From Cellulosimicrobium protaetiae (GTDB lineage Bacteria > Actinomycetota > Actinomycetes > Actinomycetales > Cellulomonadaceae): a stretch of DNA of 64,000 nucleotides. A program made the position numbers and the translations under genes. Numbering within the stretch: the first letter of the stretch is position 1; each line of letters opens with the position of its first letter. The stretch lies in NCBI RefSeq assembly GCF_009708005.2, contig NZ_CP052757.1, positions 1,612,001 to 1,676,000 of the forward strand. The letters run 5' to 3'. This document shows positions 33,052-43,200 of this stretch, in pieces. The notes beneath the pieces were generated by a model. It did no database searches, was not told the DNA's origin, and saw nothing but the letters and a program-made list of their open reading frames with translations.

Positions 33052-33854
33052 GGGCGGACCATCCGTTGACGCGCGACGCTCGCCACGCGACGGTGGCGCG
33101 CCACGAGCTCGCCGGCGGTCACCTCGCGAAAGCCTGCCGCACGGGTCCGCTCGAGCAGGAGGTCCAGCACGGCGGCGCGGTCGAAGGTGGGGAGCCGCTC
33201 GCCGGGGCGGATCGTCTCGGGGTCGGCCCGCGTGTCGTGCAGGAGCAGGATGCTCCCCGGGAACACCGACCCGGCGGCCCGGTCCGCGATGGTGGTCTCG
33301 TTGCCGTCCAGCCAGTCCACCGCGTCCCCGGACCACAGCACCAGGTCGAGCCCCAGCCGCCGCAGGCCGACCGCCTGGCGCAGCGTGTGCGCGCCGTAGG
33401 GCGGCCGGTACAGACGCAGGGGGGTGCCGACGATCTCCTCGACGGTCTCCTTCGCCCGACGCACCGTCGCGACCGCCTCCCGACCGGAGAGCGTGAGGAG
33501 CGAGCGGTGGTCCGCACCGTGGAGCGCGAGCTCGTGCCCGTCCGCGACGATGCGGGCCGCGACGTCGGGGTGCCGGCGCACGGCGTCCGACAGGACGAAG
33601 AAGGTCGCGCGCGCGCCCCTGCGCGCCAGCACGTCGAGGATCGGCGGCGTCTGCTCCGGGTCCGGTCCGTCGTCGTAGGTGATCGCGTGCACGCGCTCGT
33701 CCGTGTCGACGCAAAAGGTCCCGAGGGGGGACGTGGCCACCAGCGGAACGAGCCCGCGGGCGACCGCGACGTCCCGGAACCGGCCGCCGGTCGTGGACGC
33801 GGACTCGACGTCGCGGAGCCGGACGAGGAGGGGTCTCGAGGGGCGCGGGCTCAT
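33048..33854 (-). CDS. NodB-type polysaccharide deacetylase
   Basis: A 268-residue carbohydrate esterase 4 family protein. The metal site and catalytic residues are recognisable: T-Y-D-D-G-P-D-P (motif 1, Asp-Asp), H-G-A-D-H-R-S (motif 2, the HxxxH-type metal ligands), R-P-P-Y-G-A-H (motif 3) and L-L-L-H-D-T (motif 5). It removes N- or O-acetyl groups from sugars. There is no signal peptide or TM segment, so it should act in the cytosol on a precursor or lipid-linked intermediate. The ATG at 33854 overlaps the stop of the acetyltransferase-like gene by 4 nt (ATGA), so the two enzymes are translationally coupled. Confidence 0.9.
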   Translation of the reverse strand: MSPRPSRPLLVRLRDVESASTTGGRFRDVAVARGLVPLVATSPLGTFCVDTDERVHAITYDDGPDPEQTPPILDVLARRGARATFFVLSDAVRRHPDVAARIVADGHELALHGADHRSLLTLSGREAVATVRRAKETVEEIVGTPLRLYRPPYGAHTLRQAVGLRRLGLDLVLWSGDAVDWLDGNETTIADRAAGSVFPGSILLLHDTRADPETIRPGERLPTFDRAAVLDLLLERTRAAGFREVTAGELVARHRRVASVARQRMVRP

Positions 33855-35008
33855 GCGGCTTCCAGACCGGGCGACCTGCGGCCGAGGCGCTCGCGCAGGG
33901 TGGTACGCACCGCGGCGGCCCGCGGGAGCGCGCGCACGAGCGTGCGGTTCACCACGCCCCGGGGCGCGAGGAGCAGCCCGACGAACGCTCGACGCTGCGG
34001 GTAGAGCGCGGAGCTCTCGACGTGCTTCGGGTGCATGCACTGGTCGAACACGTCGACGCCCGCAGGGTCGGCCAGGAAGTGGTCGACCTCCGCGGCCCTG
34101 CCGACGACTCCCGGGCTGAGCCGGGCGAAGCGCTCGTCGTAGGTGTCCATGAGTGCGAACACCCCTCGCCCGCACACGAGCGACACGGACATGAAGAGCG
34201 TCTCCTCCCCGACGCTCAGGGTGAAGATCCGCAGGAGCCCGCGCTCGCGGAAGCCGTCTGCCACCTCGGTGAACCACTCGACGCCGTTCGGGGTGACACG
34301 GAGAGCCCCGCCCCGCTCGGTCGTGCCCTTCCAGCCTGCCGCCTCGAGGTCGAGGAACTCCTCCAACGCCCGAGGGTCTGGGCCACGGTCCTCGGCGACG
34401 AGCGGCGCGCCGAGCTCCCGCTCGACGTTACGGGCGAGCCGTCCCAGCTTCTTGCGTCGGCTCGTGCTGAGGCCGTCGCGCCAGCTCGAGCCCTCGGGCA
34501 CCGGTCGCATGCTCGCCCGCTCGAAGCGGTAGCGCTCGAGCAGCGGGGTGCGGGTCTCCCGTGCGGCCTCGAGGATCGCGCCGTGCAGTGCCCCGGTCCC
34601 CGGCAGGAGCGTGAGCTCGACGAGGCCCGGCAGCCCGGTTCCCCGTTCGGAGAGATACCTCAGGAGCGCCGTCAGGGCGTCCACGGGCGACCCGTCGTCG
34701 ACGAGCGGTGCGCACAGGGGAGCGCGGCGCGACAGGAAGGGACCTGCCGTCGTCGCGTAGGGGAGAGGCAGCCCCTGGAAGCGCGGTTCGACGCTCAACG
34801 GCAGCAGCGCGAGCATGCGGTCCACGTCCTCGACCACGACCAACCGGATGCCGGCGGTCGCGGGGAACCAGCGCGCTGCCGTGAGCAGGAACGCCGGGTC
34901 CAGGAACGGGTTCGGCTCGACGGCGCGCGCCGCGAGCCCGCGCCAGCGGGCCTCGTCCTCGGCCGTGACGTCCGAGAGCAGGAGGGTCCGTGCGTGCATC
35001 GATGTCAT
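33851..35008 (-). CDS. GNAT-fold (FemAB/BioF2-like) acyltransferase
   Basis: A 385-residue protein of the CelD/BioF2-like GNAT superfamily seen in exopolysaccharide clusters. The C-terminal GNAT half shows S-R-R-K-K-L-G-R-L-A-R-N, F-L-D-L-E-A-A-G-W-K-G (a family hallmark near residue 230) and D-T-Y-D-E-R-F-A-R-L-S-P-G. A beta-strand exchange domain precedes it. It likely transfers an acyl or aminoacyl group to an amino sugar. The ATG at 35008 forms an ATGA overlap with the GT4 gene upstream. Paired with the following deacetylase, it suggests removal of one acyl group and addition of another. Confidence 0.8.
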   Translation of the reverse strand: MTSMHARTLLLSDVTAEDEARWRGLAARAVEPNPFLDPAFLLTAARWFPATAGIRLVVVEDVDRMLALLPLSVEPRFQGLPLPYATTAGPFLSRRAPLCAPLVDDGSPVDALTALLRYLSERGTGLPGLVELTLLPGTGALHGAILEAARETRTPLLERYRFERASMRPVPEGSSWRDGLSTSRRKKLGRLARNVERELGAPLVAEDRGPDPRALEEFLDLEAAGWKGTTERGGALRVTPNGVEWFTEVADGFRERGLLRIFTLSVGEETLFMSVSLVCGRGVFALMDTYDERFARLSPGVVGRAAEVDHFLADPAGVDVFDQCMHPKHVESSALYPQRRAFVGLLLAPRGVVNRTLVRALPRAAAVRTTLRERLGRRSPGLEAA

Positions 35009-36156
35009 CGGGCCTCCGCGTCGTGCCCGATGGTGCCGGAGAGCGCGTCGTCGAGCCTCTCTCTCGCGTGCGCCCAGGTCAGCCTCCCGGCCCGGCTGCG
35101 CCCGGCGGCCTGCGTCCGCCCGAGCAGCCCGGCGTCGTCCGCCAACGCCTCGAGGGCCTCGGCGAGCGCCGCGACGTCGCCCGGGGGGACGAGGAGACCG
35201 CCGTCTCCGACCGCCTCGGGCAGCCCGCCGACGTCGGACGCGACGACCGCCGCCCCGGCGGCCATGCCCTCGAGCGCGGTGAGCCCGAAGGGCTCCGGCC
35301 ACGCCGACGGCACGACGAGGACGTCCGTGCTTCGCAGGATCGCGGGCAGTGCCGGACGGGGGACGAACGAGGCGAACTCGACGGTCGTGCGCGTGCCGGC
35401 CGCTGCCCGCCGCAGCTCCTGCTCGTAGGCGGTCAGGGGAGCGTCCGCGGCGAACCCCGGACGGCCGACCACGGTGACCTGGAGGTCCGGGCGGTCGAGC
35501 CGGCGGACGGCGTCGAGCAGGACGTGCACCCCCTTGTCCCGGATCACCCGGCCGACGAACGCGACCCTCGTGACTCCCTCGCGCGGTGGGCGTGGGCCGT
35601 CGAACGCCTCGACGTCGACCCCGTTGGGTACGGCACGGACACGATCGCGCAGCCGGGGCGGGAGCATCCGCGCGGTCTCCTCGGCGAGGTACTCGCTCAC
35701 GCAGACGACGGCGGACACCGGGTCGAGCACCCGCCCGGCTTCGCGCTCGCCGTAGGTCCGCAGCAGCTGGTTGTGGGCGTAGAGGACCGGTGCGTGCCGC
35801 GCTGCGACGAGCGGCACCGCCTGCGGCGCGTTGTGCGCGAGGACCACCGAGCCGGGCCACGAGTGCTGCGCGCGGAGCGCCGCGGCGAGCCGCCGGCGTG
35901 CGCCGGGGCGCGTCACGCCGATCGTCCCGGCCACGAGGTCCAGGTACCGGTCGGTCCGTCGCGGCGGGGCGTCGTCGTACTCGACCACGTCGGCGCTCGT
36001 GTACCTGGGCGTGTAGGTGCCGCGCGCCACGAGGACCGCGGCCCGCGGCCCGGTCCCGGCAGAGGCGAGCCCGTGCACGACGGTGGGGACTGCGCTGCCG
36101 GTGCGTGGCGAGAAGTGGTCGCCCGGCGTGAGGAGGTGGACGTGCCGACCGGACAT
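35005..36156 (-). CDS. GT4-family glycosyltransferase
   Basis: A 383-residue GT-B enzyme. L-L-T-P-G-D-H-F-S-P-R-T-G-S-A-V-P opens the acceptor domain, V-V-L-A-H-N-A-P-Q-A-V-P follows. N-G-V-D-V-E-A-F and F-V-G-R-V-I-R-D-K-G-V-H-V-L-L begin the donor domain, and P-S-A-W-P-E-P-F-G-L-T-A-L-E-G-M-A-A-G is the classical GT4 donor motif. ATG 36156 lies 4 nt after the upstream stop, the only non-overlapping junction in this part of the operon. The substrate is unknown. Confidence 0.87.
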   Translation of the reverse strand: MSGRHVHLLTPGDHFSPRTGSAVPTVVHGLASAGTGPRAAVLVARGTYTPRYTSADVVEYDDAPPRRTDRYLDLVAGTIGVTRPGARRRLAAALRAQHSWPGSVVLAHNAPQAVPLVAARHAPVLYAHNQLLRTYGEREAGRVLDPVSAVVCVSEYLAEETARMLPPRLRDRVRAVPNGVDVEAFDGPRPPREGVTRVAFVGRVIRDKGVHVLLDAVRRLDRPDLQVTVVGRPGFAADAPLTAYEQELRRAAAGTRTTVEFASFVPRPALPAILRSTDVLVVPSAWPEPFGLTALEGMAAGAAVVASDVGGLPEAVGDGGLLVPPGDVAALAEALEALADDAGLLGRTQAAGRSRAGRLTWAHARERLDDALSGTIGHDAEAR

Positions 36157-36160
36157 CGGC

Positions 36161-37159
36161 TCACCCCGCGAGGGCGGGCGTCGCGACGCCCGCCCGGACG
36201 TCCCGGCGACGGGCGACCGCGGCCGCGGGGACCCCGGCGGCGAGCCCGGCGAGCTCGGCGACCGCGCGGGTGAGCACGATCACCGACTTCGCCCGCTTGC
36301 GCAGCGGACGACGCGTGCCGTCCTCCTTGACCGAGCCGAGCCGCCGCCTCGCTTCGTGGAGGTAGGCGTGCTGTGCGCGCAGCGCGGTGCGCACGTAGCG
36401 GCGGGCGAGCGGGTCGCGCCAGCCGAAGTTCCGGACCAGCATGACCACGTGGTTGCGGCGCAGGTAGTACAGGTAGCGGCGGTCGAACCGCTTGCCGCCG
36501 ATCCCGTACGGGGCCGCGACGTGCCGGACGACCGCGCGTGGCGTGAAGAGCAGCGTGCCACCGGTGGCGCGCAGCCGCAGCGAGATGTCGGACTCCTCGC
36601 ACAGGCACGTGCCCGGATAGTTGCCGCGGATCCCGCCGATCGCGGCGAGCGCGCTGCGCCGGAACGACATGTTGGCGCCCAGCAGGTGGTCCACCTCGAT
36701 GACCCGGCCGGGATCCGCACCGAAGTGGCCCGTGAGCCGACCGTCGGGGAGCAACCTGCCGATCCGTCCGAGCCCTTCGGACTCCTCGCCGGGTATCCCG
36801 TTGTCCGCGCGGCCCCCCACCGCGACGACCGCAGGGTCCTCGTAAGGGGCGACGAGCTCGTCGAGCCAGTCCGGCGCGACGTACGCGTCGTCGTCGATGA
36901 ACGCGACCACGTCTCCCCGCGTGACGGCGAACCCCATCTGCCGCGACTCCGGCGTCGTGCCCCGGCCGAGGGTGCTGTGGAGCAGCCTGACCTCGGGGAA
37001 CTCCCCACGCACGAGCCGCCGCGTGGTGTCCGCCGGGGTGGCGTCGACGACGATCACCTCGAGCGGTGCGGTGCGCAGCCGCGCCAGGTGCGTGAGGCAC
37101 TCGCGCACGCTGTCGGGCCGTCCGTACGTGACGACGACGACGCTCACGGTAGGGCTCAC
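36161..37159 (-). CDS. GT2-family glycosyltransferase
   Basis: A 332-residue GT-A enzyme. V-S-V-V-V-V-T-Y-G-R-P-D-S-V opens it; V-I-V-V-D-A-T-P, S-R-Q-M-G-F-A-V and F-I-D-D-D-A-Y-V (metal site) follow. G-A-N-M-S-F-R-R-S-A-L and C-E-E-S-D-I-S-L-R-L mark the acceptor side. The C-terminal 100 residues include a basic helix and a hydrophobic stretch near 300-320 that may anchor it to the membrane. GTG 37159 makes a GTGA overlap with the gene upstream. Fourth gene of the exporter operon. Confidence 0.86.
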   Translation of the reverse strand: MSPTVSVVVVTYGRPDSVRECLTHLARLRTAPLEVIVVDATPADTTRRLVRGEFPEVRLLHSTLGRGTTPESRQMGFAVTRGDVVAFIDDDAYVAPDWLDELVAPYEDPAVVAVGGRADNGIPGEESEGLGRIGRLLPDGRLTGHFGADPGRVIEVDHLLGANMSFRRSALAAIGGIRGNYPGTCLCEESDISLRLRATGGTLLFTPRAVVRHVAAPYGIGGKRFDRRYLYYLRRNHVVMLVRNFGWRDPLARRYVRTALRAQHAYLHEARRRLGSVKEDGTRRPLRKRAKSVIVLTRAVAELAGLAAGVPAAAVARRRDVRAGVATPALAG

Positions 37160-37998
37160 GGCTCGCCTCCCGGCGGCTCGGGGACGGTCACGAGACGGAA
37201 CCAGTCGCGCCGACGCAGGGGGGAGGTCAGGACTGCGCGCCGCGGGTTGCGGGACCGCGCGACCCAGGACTCGTAGACGTCCGGCCGGGAGTAGTGCGCG
37301 GTGTGGCCGGACCATCCGAACTTCTTGCGCATCGCCTCCGGCGTCCGGACCCAGGAGAAGTGGAGCACCGCGTCGCCGGGATCGACGACCTCGTGGACGA
37401 TCTCGTCGTGGCGGTGGCTCGGGTCGGTGTTCCAGGGGCGCAGGTCGACCCGGTAGAGCGGAGCGTCCGTCTGGCGCGCATGGGTGAGGGTCGTGCCGGC
37501 GCGTACGGCGAGCGGTCCGGGGTAGGACGCGACGGGCCGGCCGAACCGGCTGCTCGCCTCGAGGTACCGTCCGGGCGCGACACGCGAGTACAACCATCGT
37601 GCGGGGTAGTCCAGCCCGGACGCGCCGGCGGCCTCGGCCCGCTCGAGCGACGCGAGGAAGGCGGCGGGGGAGAGCATCACCTCGTCGGTGTCGAGCTGGA
37701 GCACCCAGTCGGCACCCTCCGAGGCCTCGTCGAGCGCGACCTGCCGCTGGAACGTGTCGTTGTCGAGCGGGTGCTCGTCGAGCCGTGCGAAACGTCCTGG
37801 CGCGTGCACGCACTTGCCGTCGCGGTCGACCTCCTTGGCGATCGCGAGGCATTCGTCGACGGGGATCGGGGTGCCGGTCCAGGAGGTCGACGTCTCGTCG
37901 TACGACAGGACGATCCGGTCGACGTGGTCGTAGTAGGCGCGCAGGCTCGCCGCGAGGAAGCTCGGGTCGGCCAGCAGCACGTACGCGGTGAGGCGCAT
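37156..37998 (-). CDS. GT2-like glycosyltransferase (GT-A fold)
   Basis: A 280-residue protein resembling the 'glycosyl transferase family 2' subgroup often found next to Wzm/Wzt. The N-terminus L-T-A-Y-V-L-L-A-D-P-S-F and Y-Y-D-H-V-D-R-I-V-L-S-Y-D-E lacks the classical V-V-D-D-G-S motif. W-V-L-Q-L-D-T-D-E-V provides the DxD metal site near residue 105. H-R-H-D-E-I-V-H and H-F-S-W-V-R-T-P-E occupy the C-terminal part. ATG 37998 shares one base with the upstream permease stop (TGATG). The exact family is less certain than for its neighbours. Confidence 0.75.
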   Translation of the reverse strand: MRLTAYVLLADPSFLAASLRAYYDHVDRIVLSYDETSTSWTGTPIPVDECLAIAKEVDRDGKCVHAPGRFARLDEHPLDNDTFQRQVALDEASEGADWVLQLDTDEVMLSPAAFLASLERAEAAGASGLDYPARWLYSRVAPGRYLEASSRFGRPVASYPGPLAVRAGTTLTHARQTDAPLYRVDLRPWNTDPSHRHDEIVHEVVDPGDAVLHFSWVRTPEAMRKKFGWSGHTAHYSRPDVYESWVARSRNPRRAVLTSPLRRRDWFRLVTVPEPPGGEP

Positions 37999-38834
37999 CA
38001 GATGAAGTCCGCGAACTCGCGCTCGTTCTTCTGGAAGACGAGCGTCCCGACCAGCAGGATGAGCGGAGCGGCGACGACGAGCGCGACGACCTGCCACGCG
38101 ACCGGCGCCTCGGTGCCGAGCAGGGACCAGCGGAAGCACTCGAGGAACCACGTGATCGGGTTGATGTCGAACAGCCAGCGCAGGTTCGCGGGGACCTCCG
38201 AGAGCGCGTACGCCACGGGGCTCGCGTAGAGCAGGATCTGCACGAGCCACGGCAGGACGTAGCCGACGTCGCGGTACTTGACCATGTACGCGGCGGCGGC
38301 GAGACCGATGCCGGTCCCGATCATGAGGACGAGGACGATCCAGACGGGGAGGAGGAGGACGGGCCAACCCGGGTTGATGCCGTACACGAACAGCAGCACG
38401 ATCGCCAGGACGAGCGCGACGAGGAAGTCGACGACCACCGACGCGAGGCTCGAGATCGGGACGAGCAGCCGCGGGAAGAACACCTTCTGCACCAGGGACT
38501 GGTTGCCGACCATCGACCCGGACGCCTTGCCGAGCGACCCGTTGAAGAGGTTCCACGCGAGCATGCCGGCGAGCGTGAAGAGGAAGTAGGGGATGCGATC
38601 GTCGCCGGTCGAGAGGTCGGCGATCTGGCCGAACACGACGGTGAAGACGCCCGCGCTCACGAGCGGCTGGGCGATGACCCACGTGACGCCGAAGATCGTC
38701 TGCCGGTAGCGCACGATGATGTCGCGCTGGGCGAGCCGCACCGCTACCTCACGCGCGCCCCACAGCTCGCGCAACGACGGCAGGTTGAGGCGCCCGGGGG
38801 GCGCGATGACGGTGCGCTGGACGGTGTGCTCCAC
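37998..38834 (-). CDS. wzm: ABC-2 type polysaccharide export permease
   Basis: A 278-residue permease with six predicted TM helices and the family landmarks: an N-terminal amphipathic R-D-I-I-V-R-Y-R-Q-T-I-F-G, W-V-I-A-Q-P-L, F-F-P-R-L-L-V-P, A-A-A-Y-M-V-K-Y-R-D-V and N-P-I-T-W-F-L-E. It exports a completed lipid-linked polysaccharide or wall teichoic-type polymer across the membrane together with the ATPase encoded just upstream. GTG 38834 starts 1 nt after the wzt stop. Length and topology are normal for Wzm/TagG. Confidence 0.92.
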   Translation of the reverse strand: MEHTVQRTVIAPPGRLNLPSLRELWGAREVAVRLAQRDIIVRYRQTIFGVTWVIAQPLVSAGVFTVVFGQIADLSTGDDRIPYFLFTLAGMLAWNLFNGSLGKASGSMVGNQSLVQKVFFPRLLVPISSLASVVVDFLVALVLAIVLLFVYGINPGWPVLLLPVWIVLVLMIGTGIGLAAAAYMVKYRDVGYVLPWLVQILLYASPVAYALSEVPANLRWLFDINPITWFLECFRWSLLGTEAPVAWQVVALVVAAPLILLVGTLVFQKNEREFADFI

Positions 38835-38835
38835 G

Positions 38836-40050
38836 TCAGACCCCCTCGTAGTCGAAGTTCACGAAGACCATGCCCTTCTCGGTGCTCGACGCCTCGGTGA
38901 ACTCCGGGTACGGGAGGTCGGGCAGCACCTCGAAGCGCCACGCGCCCTCCCACGCGTCCAGGACCCCCGCCTGGCACGCGTACACGTCGACGGTGTACTG
39001 GCCGGGCTTGAGCCACAGGTCGCGGACCACGAGGCGGCCCTTCTGCGGCTTCTCCGGGTCGAACCACCTGCCCACGAGGCGGGAGTCGCACTGCGCGATG
39101 ACGGTGCCCTGGTCGTTGTTGATGTGCATCGAGACGAAGTAGGTGCCGACGAGCTTCTTGCTCGCGGGCGCCTCGAATTCCACGACGACGTCCTGCGAGG
39201 ACTTGACGAACTCGTCCTCCATGCGGACCGAGGAGAGCCGGACCTTGCCGTTCCCGGGGCGTGCCTTGGGGTCGGACTGCGCGGCCGCGAAGCTCTCGAA
39301 GCTGTCCCGGTACGCCTGGAGCGTGCCCTCGACGGTGCCCGAGTACTTCAGCGTGCCCCGGTCGAGCAGCACGGCGGACGTGCACAGCGCCTGGACGGTC
39401 TGGAGCTGGTGGCTCACGTAGAGCACCGTGCGGCCACCCTGCGCGGCCTCGCGCATCTTCTGGATCGAACGGCGCTGGAACTCGGCGTCACCCACGGCCA
39501 GCACCTCGTCGATCGCGAGGATCTCGGTGTCGAGGTGGGCCGCGACGGAGAAGGCGAGGCGCACGTACATTCCGGACGAGTAGCGCTTGACGGGCGTCGC
39601 GAGGAACTTCTCGATCCCGGAGAACGCGACGATCTCGTCGTAGCGCGCGTTGATCTCCTTGCGCGTCATGCCGAGGATCGCGCCGTTGAGGTAGATGTTC
39701 TCCTTGCCGGTGAGCTCCGGGTGGAACCCCGTCCCGACCTCCAGGAGCGACCCGACGCGACCGTTGAGCTCGATGCGCCCCCGCGTGGGCGCGGTGACGC
39801 GCGTGAGGATCTTCAGCAGCGTCGACTTGCCCGCACCGTTGCGTCCGACGATCCCGAGCGCCTCACCCTTCGGGACCTCGAACGACACGTCGTCGAGCGC
39901 GTCGAACAGCGTGTACTTCTGCTTGCCGGTCGACCGGACCCACTGGATCGCCGCCGCGGCCGCCGTCGAGGGACGCTCGCCGAACGCACCGAGCCGGTAG
40001 GTCTTGCCCAGCCCGGCGACGCGGATCGCGGGTTCCGTGGTCGCCTGCAC
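38836..40050 (-). CDS. wzt: Polysaccharide ABC exporter ATPase with C-terminal recognition domain
   Basis: A 404-residue protein. Residues 1-250 are the nucleotide-binding domain: Walker A G-R-N-G-A-G-K-S-T, signature Y-S-S-G-M-Y-V-R-L, Walker B I-L-A-I-D-E-V-L-A-V-G-D and switch His in Y-V-S-H-Q. Residues 270-404 form a Wzt-C-like beta-sandwich, the part that in ABC O-antigen systems recognises the modified end of the polymer. This implies a capped or terminally modified glycan. GTG 40050 lies 6 nt after TATCTT with no Shine-Dalgarno, so the operon's first gene looks leaderless. It leads the eight-gene operon down to 32068. Confidence 0.93.
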   Translation of the reverse strand: MQATTEPAIRVAGLGKTYRLGAFGERPSTAAAAAIQWVRSTGKQKYTLFDALDDVSFEVPKGEALGIVGRNGAGKSTLLKILTRVTAPTRGRIELNGRVGSLLEVGTGFHPELTGKENIYLNGAILGMTRKEINARYDEIVAFSGIEKFLATPVKRYSSGMYVRLAFSVAAHLDTEILAIDEVLAVGDAEFQRRSIQKMREAAQGGRTVLYVSHQLQTVQALCTSAVLLDRGTLKYSGTVEGTLQAYRDSFESFAAAQSDPKARPGNGKVRLSSVRMEDEFVKSSQDVVVEFEAPASKKLVGTYFVSMHINNDQGTVIAQCDSRLVGRWFDPEKPQKGRLVVRDLWLKPGQYTVDVYACQAGVLDAWEGAWRFEVLPDLPYPEFTEASSTEKGMVFVNFDYEGV

Positions 40051-40056
40051 AGATGA

Positions 40057-40178
40057 AAGATAGTCGGCCCGCCGGCGCCCGAGGCCGGGTGCGTCGGGTG
40101 AATCGTGCGCAGAACCGGACGAACGCGGGTGAAAGTGCCCCGGAGCACTGGGTCGACCGCACGACGCGGCCCTACGCT
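40057..40178. promoter_or_regulatory. Divergent promoters of the ABC-exporter operon and the GH-A hydrolase
   Basis: Minus: TATCTT (40062-40057) ends 6 nt before the GTG of wzt. Upstream of it on the same strand ATTCACCC (40103-40096) is 33 bp away and TTTCACCC (40134-40127) is 64 bp away. Plus: TACGCT (40173-40178) precedes the hydrolase ATG at 40227. The two elements are 31 bp, about three helical turns, apart. Confidence 0.55.
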
Positions 40179-40226
40179 CGCCAGAGCGGTACGTGGTACC
40201 GCGCCTCCCGACGGCAGGGGCGTCCG

Positions 40227-43200
40227 ATGACCTCGCACGACGACGACGGCGTCCGTCCCGCCCGGCGCAGGGACGTCACCGCGGTGAGCGGTGCGATCGC
40301 CGCGGTCCTGGGCGTGGCCGCGGCCGTCGTGGTCGGCGGTGCCGGACCCACCGCCACGACCGGTGCCTCGGACGCCTTCACCGCGTCGCCCGTCCCGGCG
40401 TCGGCGCCCGTCACGCAGCAGGGTGTGCTCCCGCTGTGCGGCTTCCCCCTGCTGGGTCAGGTCACGGACGACGGCGTCGCGAACCGCGACCTCGACGGGA
40501 TCCGTGCGGTCGTGGACGACGTGGTCACGGTCGCCGACGGCCGGCTCGTGACCTTCCGTGTGCTCGACGGGTCGGCGTACGTCCTGGAGTGGGACCGCGA
40601 GGCCACGTACACCGTGACGCGCTACGACCTCGGGACCGGCGACGTCGTCGCGACCACCCCCGTGGAGCTCGAGTGGGACGGCACGAGCGAGACCTTCTCC
40701 ACCGACTCGTTCGAGGTCGACGCCGACGGGAGCGTCTACCTGCTCGACACGCTCATGCAGCGTCGCGACCTCCTCAAGGTGGCGCCCGACGGCTCCACGA
40801 CGTGGACGGCGACCGTCCCCGACGGGGAGCACACCACGGGCGGCCTCCTCGACCTCTACGGCACCGTGCGCTGGACGGTCGACGGCCGGACCGTCGTCGG
40901 CGTCCAGGAAGCAGGTGACGTGCTGCACGAGGTCTCCGGGGACGGCGACCTCCTCACGTCGGTCCCGTTCGACGGCGCGGTGCTCGCCCAGCTCCCGGAC
41001 GGAACCGCCCTGGTCCAGACGGACGTGCGCGACGGCGATCGTCGCACGGTCGACCTGCGCGCGGTCGGCCCCGACGGCGACGACCCGGACCTCCACCTCG
41101 GCGCTTCGTGGGTGCGCGGGCGCGCGTTCGGCGTCCCGCGCGTGCCGTGGCTGGACGACACGACGGGTGCGACCACCGGGCCGTCGGCCGGGCCGGAGGA
41201 CGACGGCCTCGTCGTCGCCGACGAGAACCTCGGGTTCCGGTGGTGGGCGAGCGACGGCGTGTTCCGGGGCGTGTGGCCCGACACGCACAAGGACCTCGAG
41301 CAGCCGTTCGCGCTGTGGGAGAGCACGCCCGTCCTGCGCGACGGCACCGCCGGGGACGCGCCGTACTACGTGCTCACGCACGGCGAGGACGGCGGGTTCT
41401 CGATCACCGAGATCACGGCGGAGCGCATGGCCTACCAGCTCGGCGCGCCGGTGAAGTACAACGCGGCGAACGAGGAGCTGTTCGGCGGCCTCGGGCTCGG
41501 TGCAGGGCTGCTCGTGGACGTCCCGTACGGCGTCTTCCCCGACGGGACCGCACCACGCGTGGTCGCGGCCTTCGACGACGCGTGGGGCGCGTCCGCCGGG
41601 ACGTACCGCCTGCGGTACCAGGTGCGCGGCGACCCGCGCGTGTGGGACCCGGTGGCCGGCGAGGAGACCGTCGTCGACCTGCCCGCGGACGGCGGCGAGC
41701 TCCCGCTCGTCCTGCCGCCCACCCGGCCGGGGGTGTACGAGGTCGACGCGGCGCTCGTGGACGCCGCGACGGGGGAGCCGGTCTCGGGCACGTGCCTGCG
41801 CTACACGGTGGCCGCGCCGGGCAGCGGCCTCGACCCGGCGGCGCTCGCGGACGGCGCGGACTGGGGCGGCGCGGGACCGCTGCGCGGCGTGCAGCTCGCG
41901 GACCAGCTCGGTGTGGGCAGCCACCGCACGCAGCTCGACTTCGGGGCGATCGTGCCCGACCCGACCGCGGAGCCGGACGCCGACGCGCTCGTCTGGGACT
42001 CGCTGCCGAACGCGGCGTTCGCGCCCGACGAGGAGGAGGGCGAGGAGCCCGCCGACGTCGACCCGTTCGCGGAGCTGACGGCCGCGGCCGCGCTCGCCGA
42101 GGAGACGGGGGTGATCCTCACGCTCCAGCTCGGCTCGGGCGGCGAGGCGGAGCAGGCCGCGGTCGAGGCGGGGACGTGGGAGGGCTGGGCGCGCGAGATC
42201 GTCGCCGCCGTCCACGAGCGCGCCCCGCAGGTCCGGTACTGGCAGCCGTGGAACGAGCCGAACAACACGGGCTACGAGGACGCGGCGGCGTACGAGGAGG
42301 AGGTCGGGGCGCCGTTCGCGGCGGGGGCTCGGGCGGCCTCCCGGGACGTCCTGGTCGTCGGCGGGAACACGCTCGGGATCGAGCCCGCGTGGTGGGCCGA
42401 CCTCGTCGCGGCCGGCGGCTGCGACTCTCTCGACGCGATCGGGATCCACCCCTACACGGGCCTCAACCGGTCGTGGGAGGAGGAGGGGTTCTCCGTGGAG
42501 GGCGCGGAGCTCGACGACCTGCGGGAGGCGGTCTCCGCGTGCGGCGACGTCCCGGTGTGGGACACGGAGACGGGCTGGTGGTCCGACGGCGTCGCGAACT
42601 TCTGGGCCGGAGGGTCCGACGCCGTGCGCAAGCTCCTCTGGTACGGGCTGGAGGGCGTGGACGAGTGGACGTACTTCTTCTCCGAGGGCGGGTTCGGCGA
42701 GGCGGGGAACTCGTGGTCGCTCCTCCAGTACGGGCAGTACGTGAAGCCCGCCGGCGCGGCGTTCGCGGCGAGCGCGCCGTTCCTCGGCGGGTTCGGGGCC
42801 CCTGAGACGGTCGAGACCGGGACGCCCGGGGTGCACGCGCTGCGCGCGCCCGGGACCGGTGACCGCGGCGGTGCGGAGCTGCTCGCCCTGTGGAGCGAGG
42901 ACCTGTCGACGTCCGTGCGGCTCGCGGCGCCCGGCGGCGCGGTCACCGTGACCGCGCGGGACCAGTTCGGGGCCGAGCGCGGGCTCGAGGTCCCGGCGGG
43001 CGGCGTCGAGGTCCCGGTGAACGGGGCTCCCGTGCTGCTCGTGGCGCCCGCGGGTACCGGGCTCGCCGTCGAGCCCGTCGAGGCGTTCGGCGAGGACGTG
43101 CTGGAGGGGCGTCCGGCGACCGCCACGTCGACCCACGAGGAGGCGAACGACGCGGACGTCGTCACGTCGGGCACCTTCGCCGTGCGCGAGCCGTGGCGGT

